DNA of 64,000 nt from Eggerthella timonensis. Lineage in GTDB: Bacteria; Actinomycetota; Coriobacteriia; Coriobacteriales; Eggerthellaceae. The DNA is taken from contig NZ_FXXA01000002.1 of NCBI RefSeq assembly GCF_900184265.1, positions 886,734-950,733 of the forward strand. Direction: 5' to 3'. The notes beneath the pieces were generated by a model that searched no databases, was not told the origin of the DNA, and saw nothing but the letters and a program-made list of their open reading frames with translations. Positions 16,010-24,711 of this stretch are shown here, piece after piece (the stretch's first letter is position 1; every line of letters starts with the position of its first letter). A program made the translations under genes and the position numbers.

Positions 16010-17853
16010 TGACGGACTTCCAGCAAGCGCCTCAGCCTGCCCCGCAGCCCCAACCTGCACCGCAGCCGCAGCCGCAGCCCGTGGAGCTGCAAAAGCACCA
16101 CGTCCATCACAGCTACATCTGGCTCGGCAGCCTGCGCACGGCGTTCATGCTGCTGGCAATCGTGGCGTTCTCCTCGTTCTCGGCCATCATCGGAGCCATT
16201 TCCGACGGCGAGTCTATCACGCGCAGCGACATTCCCGTGATCATGATCATCATCGGCATCGTGATCGTCGGCATCGTCGTGCTCGTAGCGCTCATCGCCG
16301 TCTACCAGGTGGTTTCGTACAAGCACCTCTACTACGAGCTGGGTCCCGAGGAGTTCAACCTGTACTCGGGCATCCTCAACAAGAAGCGCGTGCACGTGCC
16401 GTACCAGCGCATCCAGTCCGTTGACCAGCGCGCGACGCTCATCCAGCGCATTTTCGGCGTGTGCAGCGTGAGCATCGACACGGCGGGCGGTGCGTCGAAC
16501 AAGGCCGTCATGGTGCCGTACGTCCAGAAGACGCAAGCCGAAGAGCTGCGACGCGAGCTGTTCGCGCGCAAGCAGTACGCCGTCGCCGTGCAGGGCGGCG
16601 CGGCTCCCGCGGCCGCTGCGGCAGCCGTTGCAGTTGCGGCGGGCGTCGCTCCGCAGGCTGCCCACGAGGGCGCTAACGTCTTGGACGCGCCGGCCGAGAT
16701 CTGGCAGGACGTGCGCGGCGTGTTCGGCGGCGCCGAGGTGGACACGGGCCGCGTGACCTTCGAGTACGGCATGTCCAACAAGGAGCTCATCTTCACCGGC
16801 CTGTCGAACAACACGGCGTTCTTCGTGGTGGTCGTCGGCATCATCGGCGCGGTCGCGCAGTTCATGGGCGAGCTCGCGCCTATTCTCGCGGGCACCATGG
16901 AGCCGCTCGTGGGCAACGTCGTGGGCGCGAGCATCCAGCTGTTCGGCGGCAATCTCATTGCCGCGGGCGTGGCCGCCTTCCTCGGCGCGTCGCTGGTGCT
17001 GTGGGTCCTGTCCGCCATCGGCTCCTGCATCTCGTACGGCGGGTTTCGCGCCTGCCGCCGCGACAACCGCATCGAGGTGGAGCACGGCCTCTTGCAGCAT
17101 CGCTTCCAGGGCGTCGACGTCGATCGCGTACAGTCGGTCGTGGTCAAGCAGAGCTTCATCCGCCGCCTCCTGGGTTACTGCGAGCTGTCGCTCGGCAAGA
17201 TCGACGCCGCTGCGGAAAGCTCCGATGACCAGCAGAAAGGCCTCAACCAGCAGGGCCTCGTCATCCATCCCTTCGTGAAGATGACCCGCGTGCCCGAGAT
17301 CCTCGCCGGCATCATCCCCGAGTTCGCCGACGTTCCCACCGAGAACATTCCGGTGGCGCCGGTGGGGCTGCGCCGCGCCATCATCCGTCGCTGCGTTATC
17401 CAGGGCACGGGCTTCTGGCTGGCCGTTCTCGTGGCGGTGGGGCAGATCGCGGTGAACGTGCTCGCGAACCCTGCGGTGCCCGACGAGGCGATGGCGCTGT
17501 TCTTCGTCAACAACGGCGCGCTGTTCGGCTATGCGCTGGCGGTGGTGCTGCTCATCCTCGACGCGGTGGGCGCCGTGCTGTGGTTCCGCGGCTCGGGCTT
17601 CGCGTACAACGAGCGTTTCATGCAGGTGAGCAACGGCGGTTTCGCGCGCGAGACCATCAGCTTCCCGCGCAAAAAGATACAGTTCGGTTACACGAAGACG
17701 AATCCTTTTCAACGCAATGCCGGCACTGCTACGATCAATGCACGCACTGCAGCGGGTGTCGGAGGCACTACCATCAGGCTCATCGATGCGAAAGAGGACG
17801 ATGCGCGCGCCTGGTTGGCGTGGATGGAGCCTCGTGGCGCTGTGATACAGTAG
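16009..17853 (+). CDS. ydbT: YdbT-like membrane protein with three PH domains
   Basis: 614 residues. A Pro/Gln-rich N-terminal tail precedes repeated units of two membrane helices plus a bPH_2 domain. The three PH-domain signatures are YYELGPEEFNLYSGILNKKRVHVPYQRIQSVDQ, IEVEHGLLQHRFQGVDVDRVQSVVVKQ and YNERFMQVSNGGFARETISFPRKKIQFGYTKTNPFQ. An Ala-rich linker lies near residue 200. The ATG at 16009 is favoured over GTG at 16006 because AGGAGG lies 8 nt upstream. It is coupled to the ydbS-like gene before it and is followed after 4 nt by the haemolysin III-like gene. Confidence 0.88.
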   Translation: MTDFQQAPQPAPQPQPAPQPQPQPVELQKHHVHHSYIWLGSLRTAFMLLAIVAFSSFSAIIGAISDGESITRSDIPVIMIIIGIVIVGIVVLVALIAVYQVVSYKHLYYELGPEEFNLYSGILNKKRVHVPYQRIQSVDQRATLIQRIFGVCSVSIDTAGGASNKAVMVPYVQKTQAEELRRELFARKQYAVAVQGGAAPAAAAAAVAVAAGVAPQAAHEGANVLDAPAEIWQDVRGVFGGAEVDTGRVTFEYGMSNKELIFTGLSNNTAFFVVVVGIIGAVAQFMGELAPILAGTMEPLVGNVVGASIQLFGGNLIAAGVAAFLGASLVLWVLSAIGSCISYGGFRACRRDNRIEVEHGLLQHRFQGVDVDRVQSVVVKQSFIRRLLGYCELSLGKIDAAAESSDDQQKGLNQQGLVIHPFVKMTRVPEILAGIIPEFADVPTENIPVAPVGLRRAIIRRCVIQGTGFWLAVLVAVGQIAVNVLANPAVPDEAMALFFVNNGALFGYALAVVLLILDAVGAVLWFRGSGFAYNERFMQVSNGGFARETISFPRKKIQFGYTKTNPFQRNAGTATINARTAAGVGGTTIRLIDAKEDDARAWLAWMEPRGAVIQ

Positions 17854-17857
17854 GAGC

Positions 17858-18694
17858 ATGAATGCAACCGCAACACCTCATATCCGAAGCGCTTCAAGCG
17901 CCCGACGAGCCGGATCCTCCCACGCAGAGGCTCAGGCGTCCGCGCGTCCTCGCAGCGACGCGCCCCAGCTCGTGCACGGCTGGACGCCGTCCCAATTCAA
18001 GCCGAAAGCCCGTGGCGGCATGAGCGTCAGCGCGTCGGCTGGAGCAACCAGCAAACAGCATAACGTCCGCGAGTACTCCACGGGCGAGGAGATCGCGAAC
18101 TCGATCTCGCATGGCGTCGGCATCCTGCTGGCCATCGCGGCCATCCCCATCCTCGTCGTGCGCGCGCTCGAGGACGGAGGCGGCATCTACCTGTTCGCCG
18201 CGCTCGTGTACACGCTCACCATGCTGCTCGAGTACACGATGTCCACGCTGTACCATGCCATCACGGTCGAGCGGGCGAAGCGCGTGTTCAAAGTGCTCGA
18301 CCACAGCTGCATCTACCTGTTCATCGCCGGCTCCTACACGCCGTTCTGCCTCATCTCGCTCGCCGATTCCGGCGGCCAGTGGCTGTGCGCGTTCGTATGG
18401 CTCGTGGCGCTGGCCGGCGTCGCCTGCGAAGCGTTCTGGGTGTTCCGTCCGCGTTGGGTGTCCGCCGTGCTGTACCTGCTCATGGGTTGGTGCGTCGTAT
18501 GGTTCCTCCCGGCGCTCGTCGAGGCCATTCCGGGTCCGGGCCTGTGGCTGCTCGTGGGCGGCGGCATCTGCTACTCCATCGGGTGCATCTTCTACGTGTT
18601 GAAGAAGGTGCCGTACATGCATTCCCTGTTCCATCTTTGGGTTCTCGCCGGAAGCATCCTGCAGTTTCTGGCCATCTCTATGTACGTTATGTAA
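17858..18694 (+). CDS. Haemolysin III family / PAQR-type membrane protein
   Basis: Seven-helix membrane protein of the HlyIII/YqfA (PAQR) family, implicated in membrane energetics or lipid homeostasis and usually mis-described as a haemolysin. Conserved metal-site residues are visible: STLYHA (Ser and His), VLDHSCIYLFIAGSYTPF (Asp) and the C-terminal HSLFHLWVLAG (two His). The family domain starts at EEIANSISHGVG, near residue 75. The preceding Ser/Ala-rich tail makes the protein 278 residues, longer than the usual ~215. ATG 17858 has AGGAG only one base upstream. ATG 18020 is a possible alternative that would remove most of the tail. Confidence 0.88.
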   Translation: MNATATPHIRSASSARRAGSSHAEAQASARPRSDAPQLVHGWTPSQFKPKARGGMSVSASAGATSKQHNVREYSTGEEIANSISHGVGILLAIAAIPILVVRALEDGGGIYLFAALVYTLTMLLEYTMSTLYHAITVERAKRVFKVLDHSCIYLFIAGSYTPFCLISLADSGGQWLCAFVWLVALAGVACEAFWVFRPRWVSAVLYLLMGWCVVWFLPALVEAIPGPGLWLLVGGGICYSIGCIFYVLKKVPYMHSLFHLWVLAGSILQFLAISMYVM

Positions 18695-18814
18695 GCGGCG
18701 GCGTGCGTAAGCGCGCGGGCATGACAGCCCCACGGGCGTTGCGAGCAGGGGGCTTGCAACGCGAGGCGCACGTTCTGCGCATCGATCGCTTGCTAAAGGA
18801 GTTGCATCGCATTC

Positions 18815-20155
18815 ATGGATATTTGGATTAGCATCGTCGTCACGTTCGTGCTCGTGTTGGTGAACGGATACTTCTCGATGTCGGAAATGGCGCTCGTCAA
18901 CGCGCGCCACGTGCTGTTGCAGCGCGAAGCAGAAGAAGGCGACAAGGGCGCCGAGCGTGCGCTGAGCCTGGCCGCCGACTCGGGCCAGTTCCTCGCCACC
19001 ATCCAGGTGGCCATCACGCTCGTCGGGTTCTTCGCCTCGGCAGCGGCGGCCACGAACCTGTCCGACCCGCTGGCGCAATGGCTGTCCGGCTTCAACATCG
19101 GATGGCTCGCGGTCATCGCGCCCGGCTTGGCCCCCGTGGTGATCACGCTCATCGTGTCGTACCTCAGCATCGTGGTGGGCGAGCTCGTGCCGAAACGCAT
19201 CGCGCTGGCCGATGCCGAGCGCGTCAGCAAGATGGTGGCCGGCCCGCTCATGGTGTTCCAGAAAATCGCCTCGCCGCTCGTCGCGCTGACCTCGGCTTCG
19301 GCGAACGGGCTGTCGCGCCTGTTCGGCATCAAGAACGCCGACGAGCGCCAGAACGTTTCCGAAGAAGAGATCAAGTACATGGTCACGGACAACGACGAGC
19401 TGCTCGACGACGAGAAGCGCATGATCCACGACATCCTCGACCTGGGCGACATGACGGTGCACGAGATCATGACGCCGCGCGTGGACATGATGTTCGTGGA
19501 GGATACCGACACGGTGCGCCAGGCTGTGGAGCGCATGCGCGGCACGGGCTACTCGCGCCTGCCGGTGTACCACGAGGACATCGACCGTATCGTGGGCATC
19601 GTCCACTTCAAGGACCTCGTGGGGCCGCTCATGGACGGCAAAGAGCACGAGCCCGTGGTCGAGTACGCCTACGAGGCCATGTTCGTCCCCGAGACGAAGG
19701 ACCTTTTCCCGCTGCTCGCCGAGATGCAAACGAATCGTCAACAGATGGCCATCGTCGTTGACGAGTACGGTGGTACCGATGGTTTAATTACCGTAGAGGA
19801 CATTGTGGAGGAAGTCGTCGGCGAGATCGTGGACGAAACGGATCGAGAGAACCCGTTCGTCGAGCAGGAGAGCGAGAACGTCTGGCTGGTTGACGGGCGA
19901 TTCCCCGTCGAAGACGCCGCGGAGCTCGGGTGGCCGGTGGAGGATTCGGCCGATTACGAGACCATCGCGGGTTGGCTCATGAGCATGCTCGACTCGGTGC
20001 CCCAGGTGGGCGAGGAGCTTGAGTTCGACGGATACCGCTTCAAGATACAGGCTATGCGTCGCCGCCGCATATCGACGGTGCGCGTGGAACGACTGGACGA
20101 TCCCTCCCCATCCCGCGTGGATGCCGCTGAGGCGATCGACCAGGAGGAAGCGTGA
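18815..20155 (+). CDS. CNNM/CorC-type transporter-associated protein (TlyC-like)
   Basis: 446 residues. A DUF21/CNNM membrane domain (residues ~1-185, starting ISIVVTFVLVLVNGYFSMSEMALVNARH) with the GELVPKRIALA motif precedes a tandem CBS pair: IMTPRVDMMFVEDTDTVRQAVERMRGTGYSRLPVYHEDIDRIVGIVHFKDL, and LLAEMQTNRQQMAIVVDEYGGTDGLITVEDIVEEVVGEI. A CorC_HlyC transporter-associated domain is at the end. The family is linked to Mg2+/Co2+ export. The ATG at 18815 has AAAGGAG at a longish spacing of 12 nt. The stop overlaps the GTG of the PspC gene, so the two are coupled. Confidence 0.93.
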   Translation: MDIWISIVVTFVLVLVNGYFSMSEMALVNARHVLLQREAEEGDKGAERALSLAADSGQFLATIQVAITLVGFFASAAAATNLSDPLAQWLSGFNIGWLAVIAPGLAPVVITLIVSYLSIVVGELVPKRIALADAERVSKMVAGPLMVFQKIASPLVALTSASANGLSRLFGIKNADERQNVSEEEIKYMVTDNDELLDDEKRMIHDILDLGDMTVHEIMTPRVDMMFVEDTDTVRQAVERMRGTGYSRLPVYHEDIDRIVGIVHFKDLVGPLMDGKEHEPVVEYAYEAMFVPETKDLFPLLAEMQTNRQQMAIVVDEYGGTDGLITVEDIVEEVVGEIVDETDRENPFVEQESENVWLVDGRFPVEDAAELGWPVEDSADYETIAGWLMSMLDSVPQVGEELEFDGYRFKIQAMRRRRISTVRVERLDDPSPSRVDAAEAIDQEEA

Positions 20156-21216
20156 CGAGTGAAAAACGGCTGCTCCGCTCGCGAAAGGCGCTCATAGGCG
20201 GCGTGTGCGCGGGCGTGGCCGATTATTTCAACGTCGACCCCCTCATCGTTCGCATCATCATGGTGGTGTTCACCTTCGCCTCGGCGGGCCTGTTGGGCGC
20301 TGCTTATATCGTGCTGTGGATCGTGCTGCCGCTCGAGCCGAAGGAAGAGGCCCCGCTCGACGTGCAGCCCCAATCCGTCCATTCCGAGACGTACGGCACG
20401 GTCGACTTCGACGCATCTCGCAAAGACGAAGTGGGCGCGGCGAAAGCCCCGCGGGCTCCCAGCCCGGCGCAGGCGGCGAGCTGGCGTTACACGCATCCTG
20501 CCTACACGTCCTCTGCGCATGTGCCCCCCGAGCCGCCCGCGGGTGCCGCGCATGCGTCCTCGCCCGTGCGTCCCGGCAACGTCGCAGGCGCGCCTCAGCC
20601 TTCGTTCGCCCCGCCTCCGACGCCTCCGTACGAAGGGTGGGCGCCGGTTGCGCCGCCGCCCCAGCAACCGGCGAAGCCGACGCCGAACTCCAGCGTGAAA
20701 GCCGCCTTGTGGGCGGGGTCGTTCCTGCTGTTCTTCGGCGTGTCAGCCATGGTCGCCAGCATGATGGAGGGCGTGGTGTGGTGGCAGTACTGGCCGCTCA
20801 TCTTCGTCATCTTGGGCATCGTGCGCATGGTCATCCCCGGAGAAGAAGGCCATCGCATGCGCCAGTTCGTGGACGGCCTCATCGCGTTCTTCTCCGGCGT
20901 GGTGCTGGTGTTGATGAGCCTCGGCGTGATAGGCTGGCAGTCGCTCGAGCTGATGCTGGTCGGCTTGTGGCCGCTGCTGCTCATGGTGGTGGGATTGCTG
21001 CTGCTGGGCGGAGCGCTGAAGTCGCCGACGCTCACGCTGTTGGCGGGCCTGTGCTTTGCGGCGTTCTGCGTCGTGGGCATGCTCTGGTACTCGGTTCCGG
21101 GCGCCACCGAAGAGCTCGTGATATCCGCTCCGTACGGTCGCGAATACCACTTCGACATGCAGCCGTGGGAGGGGATCGGCGCCGGCGAGGCCGTCATCAC
21201 CTTGACCATCGACTGA
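20152..21216 (+). CDS. PspC domain envelope-stress membrane protein
   Basis: 354 residues starting at GTG 20152, which overlaps the preceding TGA by 4 nt. The first 65 residues are a PspC domain (LLRSRKALIGGVCAGVADYFNVDPLIVRIIMVVFTFASAGLLGAAYIVLWIVLPLEPKEE). A Pro/Ala-rich linker of ~110 residues follows, then two to four membrane helices (SVKAALWAGSFLLFFGVSAMVASM, VWWQYWPLIFVILGIVRMVIPG and others) of the kind found in LiaF/DUF5668 envelope proteins. The role is presumably envelope stress sensing; its partner is not evident. It is cotranscribed with the CNNM gene. Confidence 0.86.
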   Translation: MTSEKRLLRSRKALIGGVCAGVADYFNVDPLIVRIIMVVFTFASAGLLGAAYIVLWIVLPLEPKEEAPLDVQPQSVHSETYGTVDFDASRKDEVGAAKAPRAPSPAQAASWRYTHPAYTSSAHVPPEPPAGAAHASSPVRPGNVAGAPQPSFAPPPTPPYEGWAPVAPPPQQPAKPTPNSSVKAALWAGSFLLFFGVSAMVASMMEGVVWWQYWPLIFVILGIVRMVIPGEEGHRMRQFVDGLIAFFSGVVLVLMSLGVIGWQSLELMLVGLWPLLLMVVGLLLLGGALKSPTLTLLAGLCFAAFCVVGMLWYSVPGATEELVISAPYGREYHFDMQPWEGIGAGEAVITLTID

Positions 21217-21351
21217 GGTTCGAGCGCGGCGTTTCAAGCAACACATTCCGTTCGCTTTTTCGTGCACCGCAGAGTAAGGCAATTCACCTGCTGAAATGCG
21301 GTTTCACCTCTTGTCAAGCGAACAAATCATGTAGGGCGTCTCCACAAAACT

Positions 21352-21381
21352 TTGCCCTCGACCCCCCTTCTCGGCTAGAAT
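21352..21381 (+). promoter_or_regulatory. Promoter of the cell-wall hydrolase gene
   Basis: TTGCCC (21352-21357) and TAGAAT (21376-21381) are separated by 18 nt. It leaves a leader of about 110 nt before the TTG start at 21500. I looked for a c-di-AMP riboswitch in the leader and did not find its signature. The stretch 21217-21351 holds only an 8-bp inverted repeat (GTTCGCTT/AAGCGAAC). Confidence 0.5.
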
Positions 21382-21499
21382 ACGTCCTGTCACAACAGCA
21401 TATCGCCTTCCGGCAGCAAACCCCCACACAACTTACTACGCTGTCAACCGCTTCGGCGGCTCGAGGTCGTGCGCTGTTCAACGAAAGGTAACCGACGTT

Positions 21500-22318
21500 T
21501 TGGCTAAAAAGCGCTTCATACAAAAGAAGTCGAACCTGGCTGCGAAGATTCTCGCGGTTGGCTGCGCGTCCTGCGTGCTGACCGGGTGCATCGGCTTTGG
21601 GTTCGCCTCTGCTGGAAGCGGCGCCGCGCACGATATCGACTCGTTCGGCATCGATGCGTCAACCACGAGCGCCGCGACGCAATCCTCCGTTGCAACTTCC
21701 GACACCGCTGACGCTTCCGCGCGCGAGACCACCGTGCTCACGAGCACCGCGTCGCGCGATATCTCGCAAGGCATCGAGGCTATCGAGGCCGAAGAAGAGG
21801 CCGCCCGCATCGCTGCCGAAGAGGCCGCTCGCGCCGAGGAGGAGGCCCGCATCGCGGCCGCCGAGCAGGCGAAGGCCGAGCAGGAAGCCGCCGCCGCGCG
21901 CGAAGCTGCGTCCGCCGCAGCCGCCGCGCTCCCCGATGTCGATTTCTCCGTGGGCAAAGACGCCTTCATTTCCGAGTGGACCGCCCGCATCGACGCATAC
22001 CTTGCCGGCTCTCCGCTGGCGGGACAGGGCGCCACGTTCGCCGAGGCCGCTTGGAACAACGGCGTCGACCCGCGCTGGTCGCCCGCCATCTCCAACACCG
22101 AAAGCTCCAAGGGCGCGAAACCCTTCAAACAGTTCAATGCGTGGGGCTGGATGACTTCCACCACGTGGAACAGCTGGGAAGAGGCCATCAACGCCCACGT
22201 GGCGGGCTTGGCATCCGGCTACGGTTACTCCATCACTGTAGCGGCGGCGCAGAAGTACTGTCCGCCCACGTACATGGACTGGTACGATAAAACCATCGCC
22301 GAAATGATGAAGATCTAA
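21500..22318 (+). CDS. Secreted lysozyme-like cell-wall hydrolase with coiled-coil stalk
   Basis: 272 residues. A signal peptide ends near LTGCIGFGFASAGS; the Cys may be a lipobox, though the +1 context is weak. An Ala/Glu-rich coiled coil of about 60 residues (EAIEAEEEAARIAAEEAARAEEE and on) is the stalk. A C-terminal glucosaminidase/lysozyme-like domain follows: SPLAGQGATFAEAAWNNGVDPRWSPAISNTESSKG, with Glu in NTESS as likely catalyst, and NAWGWMTSTTWNSWEEAINAHVAGLASGYG. It starts at TTG 21500, with GAAAGGTAACC upstream. It probably trims peptidoglycan at the cell surface. Monocistronic, with its own promoter and terminator. Confidence 0.82.
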   Translation: MAKKRFIQKKSNLAAKILAVGCASCVLTGCIGFGFASAGSGAAHDIDSFGIDASTTSAATQSSVATSDTADASARETTVLTSTASRDISQGIEAIEAEEEAARIAAEEAARAEEEARIAAAEQAKAEQEAAAAREAASAAAAALPDVDFSVGKDAFISEWTARIDAYLAGSPLAGQGATFAEAAWNNGVDPRWSPAISNTESSKGAKPFKQFNAWGWMTSTTWNSWEEAINAHVAGLASGYGYSITVAAAQKYCPPTYMDWYDKTIAEMMKI

Positions 22319-22323
22319 ACGTT

Positions 22324-22353
22324 CCGCCGGCCGTGAGTCGGCGGTTCTTTTTT
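22324..22353 (+). terminator. Rho-independent terminator after the hydrolase gene
   Basis: CCGCCG and CGGCGG arms enclose a 9-nt loop and are followed by TTCTTTTTT. Confidence 0.82.
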
Positions 22354-22380
22354 GACGCGTATTGTGCGTTGTCGCGCGAA

Positions 22381-22396
22381 TGTTTCACGTGAAACA
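22381..22396. promoter_or_regulatory. parS, ParB-binding site
   Basis: A perfect TGTTTCACGTGAAACA between the hydrolase terminator and the first TrkA gene. Confidence 0.92.
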
Positions 22397-22536
22397 TTCG
22401 TTCCTAAGTACCTGATTGCTTCACGTTACGCCTTTGTCGCCGTTCTATGGCGAGGCTGGCCGCGCTCGCGTCCATGCAGTATGCTAGGGCGCAGCAGAAA
22501 ATCGGCGCCGCGCGGGCGCTTGGTGAAAGGATCGGT

Positions 22537-23196
22537 ATGAGCAACGTGATCGTCGTCGGCTGCGGCCGCGTCGGATCTCAGCTGGCGAACATGCTGTCGG
22601 ACAACGGCAACAACGTGTGCGTCATCGACAAGAACGCCAACGCGTTCGCCAACCTGGGCCGCAACTTCAACGGCTCCACGGTGCAGGGCGTGGGCTTCGA
22701 CGAGGAGACGCTCGTGAAGGCCGGCATCGAGGACTGCGACGTCATGGCTGCCGTCACCCAGTTCGACAACACGAACCTCATGTGCGCCGAGGTGGGCAGC
22801 CGCCTGTTCGGCGTGCCGCACGTCATCGCGCGCCTGTACAACCCCGATCACGAACGCGCCTACATGCAGCTGGGCATCGACTACGTGTGCGGCACCTCGC
22901 TCGTGGCCGAGGACGTGTTCAGCAAGGTCGTGTCGGGCCACGGCGCCCACCTCGACACGTTCGGCGAGTTCGAGGTGCTGCGTTTCTCGCTCGACCTCAG
23001 CTCCACGGACAAGCGCACCATCCGCGTGGGCGAGCTCGAGCGCGACCACGATATCCGCATCATCGCATTCGAGCGCAGCGACGGCTCCGCCAGCTCCATT
23101 CCCACGCGCGATTCCATCCTCTACAACGGGGACTCGGTGCTTGCCTGCGTGCGTCATGAGCTTATCGAATCGTTCGCCCGCTATATCCAGGACTAA
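22537..23196 (+). CDS. trkA: TrkA-type K+ transport regulatory subunit (first copy)
   Basis: Cytoplasmic RCK protein of 219 residues that gates a Trk/Ktr potassium channel in response to nucleotides. The N-terminal Rossmann domain has VIVVGCGRVGSQLANML (GxGxxG), the acidic strand end VCVIDKN and FDNTNLMCAEVGSRLFG. The C-terminal RCK_C domain is FEVLRFSLDLSSTDKRTIRVGELERDHDIRIIAFERSDG. The ATG at 22537 follows GAAAGGATCGGT; a start 30 codons earlier is unsupported. It is in an operon with the second copy 12 nt downstream. E. coli TrkA carries two such units in one chain. Confidence 0.9.
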   Translation: MSNVIVVGCGRVGSQLANMLSDNGNNVCVIDKNANAFANLGRNFNGSTVQGVGFDEETLVKAGIEDCDVMAAVTQFDNTNLMCAEVGSRLFGVPHVIARLYNPDHERAYMQLGIDYVCGTSLVAEDVFSKVVSGHGAHLDTFGEFEVLRFSLDLSSTDKRTIRVGELERDHDIRIIAFERSDGSASSIPTRDSILYNGDSVLACVRHELIESFARYIQD

Positions 23197-23208
23197 GGGA
23201 GAGACTGC

Positions 23209-23886
23209 ATGTACATCGTTATCGCAGGTGGCGGCAAGGTTGGCGAATATCTGGCCGGGGTGTTGCTGTCAAGCGGCAACGACGTGGCGGTCATCGAGGA
23301 GAACCTCGAGACGGCCGACCGCCTGTCGGTGGCGCTCCAGGGGCGCTACCTCGTTATCCACGGCGACGGATGCGACTCGAAGTACCAGGAAGACGCCGGC
23401 ATCCGCCGCGCCGACGTGTTCGTGGCCACCACCGGCCAAGACGACGACAACCTCGTATCGTGCGAGATCGCGCAGCGTGTGTTCAACGTGCCGCGCTGTA
23501 TCGCGCGCGTGAACAGTCCGAAGAACCTCCGCATCTTCAAGGAGGTGGGCATCGAGTGCGTGTCGTCGACCACGCTCATCGCGAACCTCATCGAGGAGGA
23601 GACGCTGCTGGGCAGCGTGAGCGTCGCGTCGTCGCTGACGCACGGCAACGTCATGCTCACCGAGATCGTGGTTCCGCGCATGCGCCATCATTCCAACGAG
23701 GCCGGCATCCTCGTGTCGTCGCTGCCCATGCCGGAGAACAGCCTGATCGCGGCCGTGTCGCCGAAGGACGACGACAACGTGGAAGTGGCCAGCGAGGAAA
23801 CCGTGCTCTATCCCGGCGACAAGGCCATCGTCGTCGTCGACAACGAGGTGCTCGATGACGTGAGGGCGCTGTTCAAGGGACTCTAA
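23209..23886 (+). CDS. trkA: TrkA-type K+ transport regulatory subunit (second copy)
   Basis: 225 residues with the same RCK_N plus RCK_C plan. YIVIAGGGKVGEYLAGVLLSSGNDVAVIEEN holds the glycine motif and the acidic ribose-binding residue. VATTGQDDDNLVSCEIAQRVFNVPRCIARVNSPKN is typical of KtrA/TrkA, and the C-terminal domain ends ETVLYPGDKAIVVVDNEVLDDVRALF. The pair probably forms a hetero- or mixed ring. No TrkH/KtrB channel gene lies next to them in this window, so the channel must be encoded elsewhere. Confidence 0.9.
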   Translation: MYIVIAGGGKVGEYLAGVLLSSGNDVAVIEENLETADRLSVALQGRYLVIHGDGCDSKYQEDAGIRRADVFVATTGQDDDNLVSCEIAQRVFNVPRCIARVNSPKNLRIFKEVGIECVSSTTLIANLIEEETLLGSVSVASSLTHGNVMLTEIVVPRMRHHSNEAGILVSSLPMPENSLIAAVSPKDDDNVEVASEETVLYPGDKAIVVVDNEVLDDVRALFKGL

Positions 23887-23897
23887 CGGTACTGCTC

Positions 23898-23971
23898 CGG
23901 TGAGACAAAGGGACGGGGTTATTGTCTCATTGCGCGCAATGAGACAATAACCCCGTCCCTTTGTCTCACCG
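23898..23971. repeat. Perfect 74-bp palindrome (REPIN-like)
   Basis: Each 37-nt half, beginning CGGTGAGACAAAGGGACGGG, is the exact reverse complement of the other; the centre lies between 23934 and 23935. Each half is itself an imperfect hairpin, with GAGACAA and TTGTCTC 13 nt apart, so the whole looks like two REP units facing each other. It sits between convergent genes (trkA and the MOSC gene), where it could also serve as a bidirectional terminator. Confidence 0.9.
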
Positions 23972-23989
23972 CCGTGAGGGCGCCCGGCG

Positions 23990-24526
23990 CTACTCCTGCG
24001 CGGCGGCCAGCTCGGCGAGGGCCTCGGGCGGGGTGTAGGCGCAGGTGCCGTCGCCGAGCGCCACGACTTCCACCGGATCGCCTACGCTGATGGCGCCGCC
24101 CTCGAGCGCGACGAAGAAGATGCCCTCGCGCGGGAAGATGCAGTCGCCGGCCAGGTGGTAGATGGCGCACTTCGTATGGCACACCTTGCCGATCTGCGAC
24201 AGCTCCAGCAGCACGTCGTCGCCGATGCGCACGCGCGTGCCCAAGGGCAGCGCCAGCAGGTCGATGCCCTCGGTGGTGACGTTCTCGGCGAAGTCGCCCT
24301 CTACCACGTCCAGGCCGGTCGCACGTGCTTTCTCGATAGATTCCCAGGCGAGCAGCGACACCTGGCGATGCCAGTCGCCGGCATGCGCGTCGTCGGCAAC
24401 GCCCTGATGCGCGATTACCGTCACCGCCGCTTCGCACGGCGTTTTGCGCGTCCCCTTGCGCTTCGACACGTTGATGGAACGGACGCGTCCCTGCGCGACG
24501 GCCTTGCGGTTCCGTGCTTGCTCCAT
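23990..24526 (-). CDS. MOSC domain protein
   Basis: Cytoplasmic protein of 178 residues consisting of one MOSC domain, the sulfur-carrier fold of molybdenum cofactor sulfurase C-termini. It matches the short stand-alone type common in anaerobes: KGTRKTPCEAAVTVIAHQGVADDAHAGDWHRQVSLL, FAENVTTEGIDLLALPLGTRVRIGD, and a cysteine cluster KVCHTKCAIYHLAGDCIFPREGIFFVAL. It is probably involved in molybdenum cofactor or sulfur handling, which would fit an organism rich in molybdoenzymes, but its partner is unknown. The ATG at 24526 is preceded by GAGAGGACTGGGCT. Confidence 0.88.
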   Translation of the reverse strand: MEQARNRKAVAQGRVRSINVSKRKGTRKTPCEAAVTVIAHQGVADDAHAGDWHRQVSLLAWESIEKARATGLDVVEGDFAENVTTEGIDLLALPLGTRVRIGDDVLLELSQIGKVCHTKCAIYHLAGDCIFPREGIFFVALEGGAISVGDPVEVVALGDGTCAYTPPEALAELAAAQE

Positions 24527-24711
24527 AGCCCAGTCCTCTCGAAAACCTAGTGAAGTAATGGGAAATATACTACTCGATCAAGGATAGTGAAGTCAAGGAT
24601 AGCCGCCCATTTGCGGCCGTCCCGCCTCCCTGCGCGTCCGTCCGACCGTCCCTCGCATCCGTCCGCCCACCCCTTGCGTCCGCCCGCCCAGTCTGCCCCC
24701 CGCGGCAAGCC

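Noticed and set aside
18695-18814. Inverted repeats between the haemolysin III-like and CNNM genes as another long-arm element
   Set aside because: Only short (5-6 bp) complementary pieces are present and there is no CCCAGRTCG-like core.
21382-21499. c-di-AMP (ydaO) riboswitch before the cell-wall hydrolase gene
   Set aside because: The gene type would fit, but the leader is only ~110 nt and lacks the conserved pairing and joining sequences of that class.
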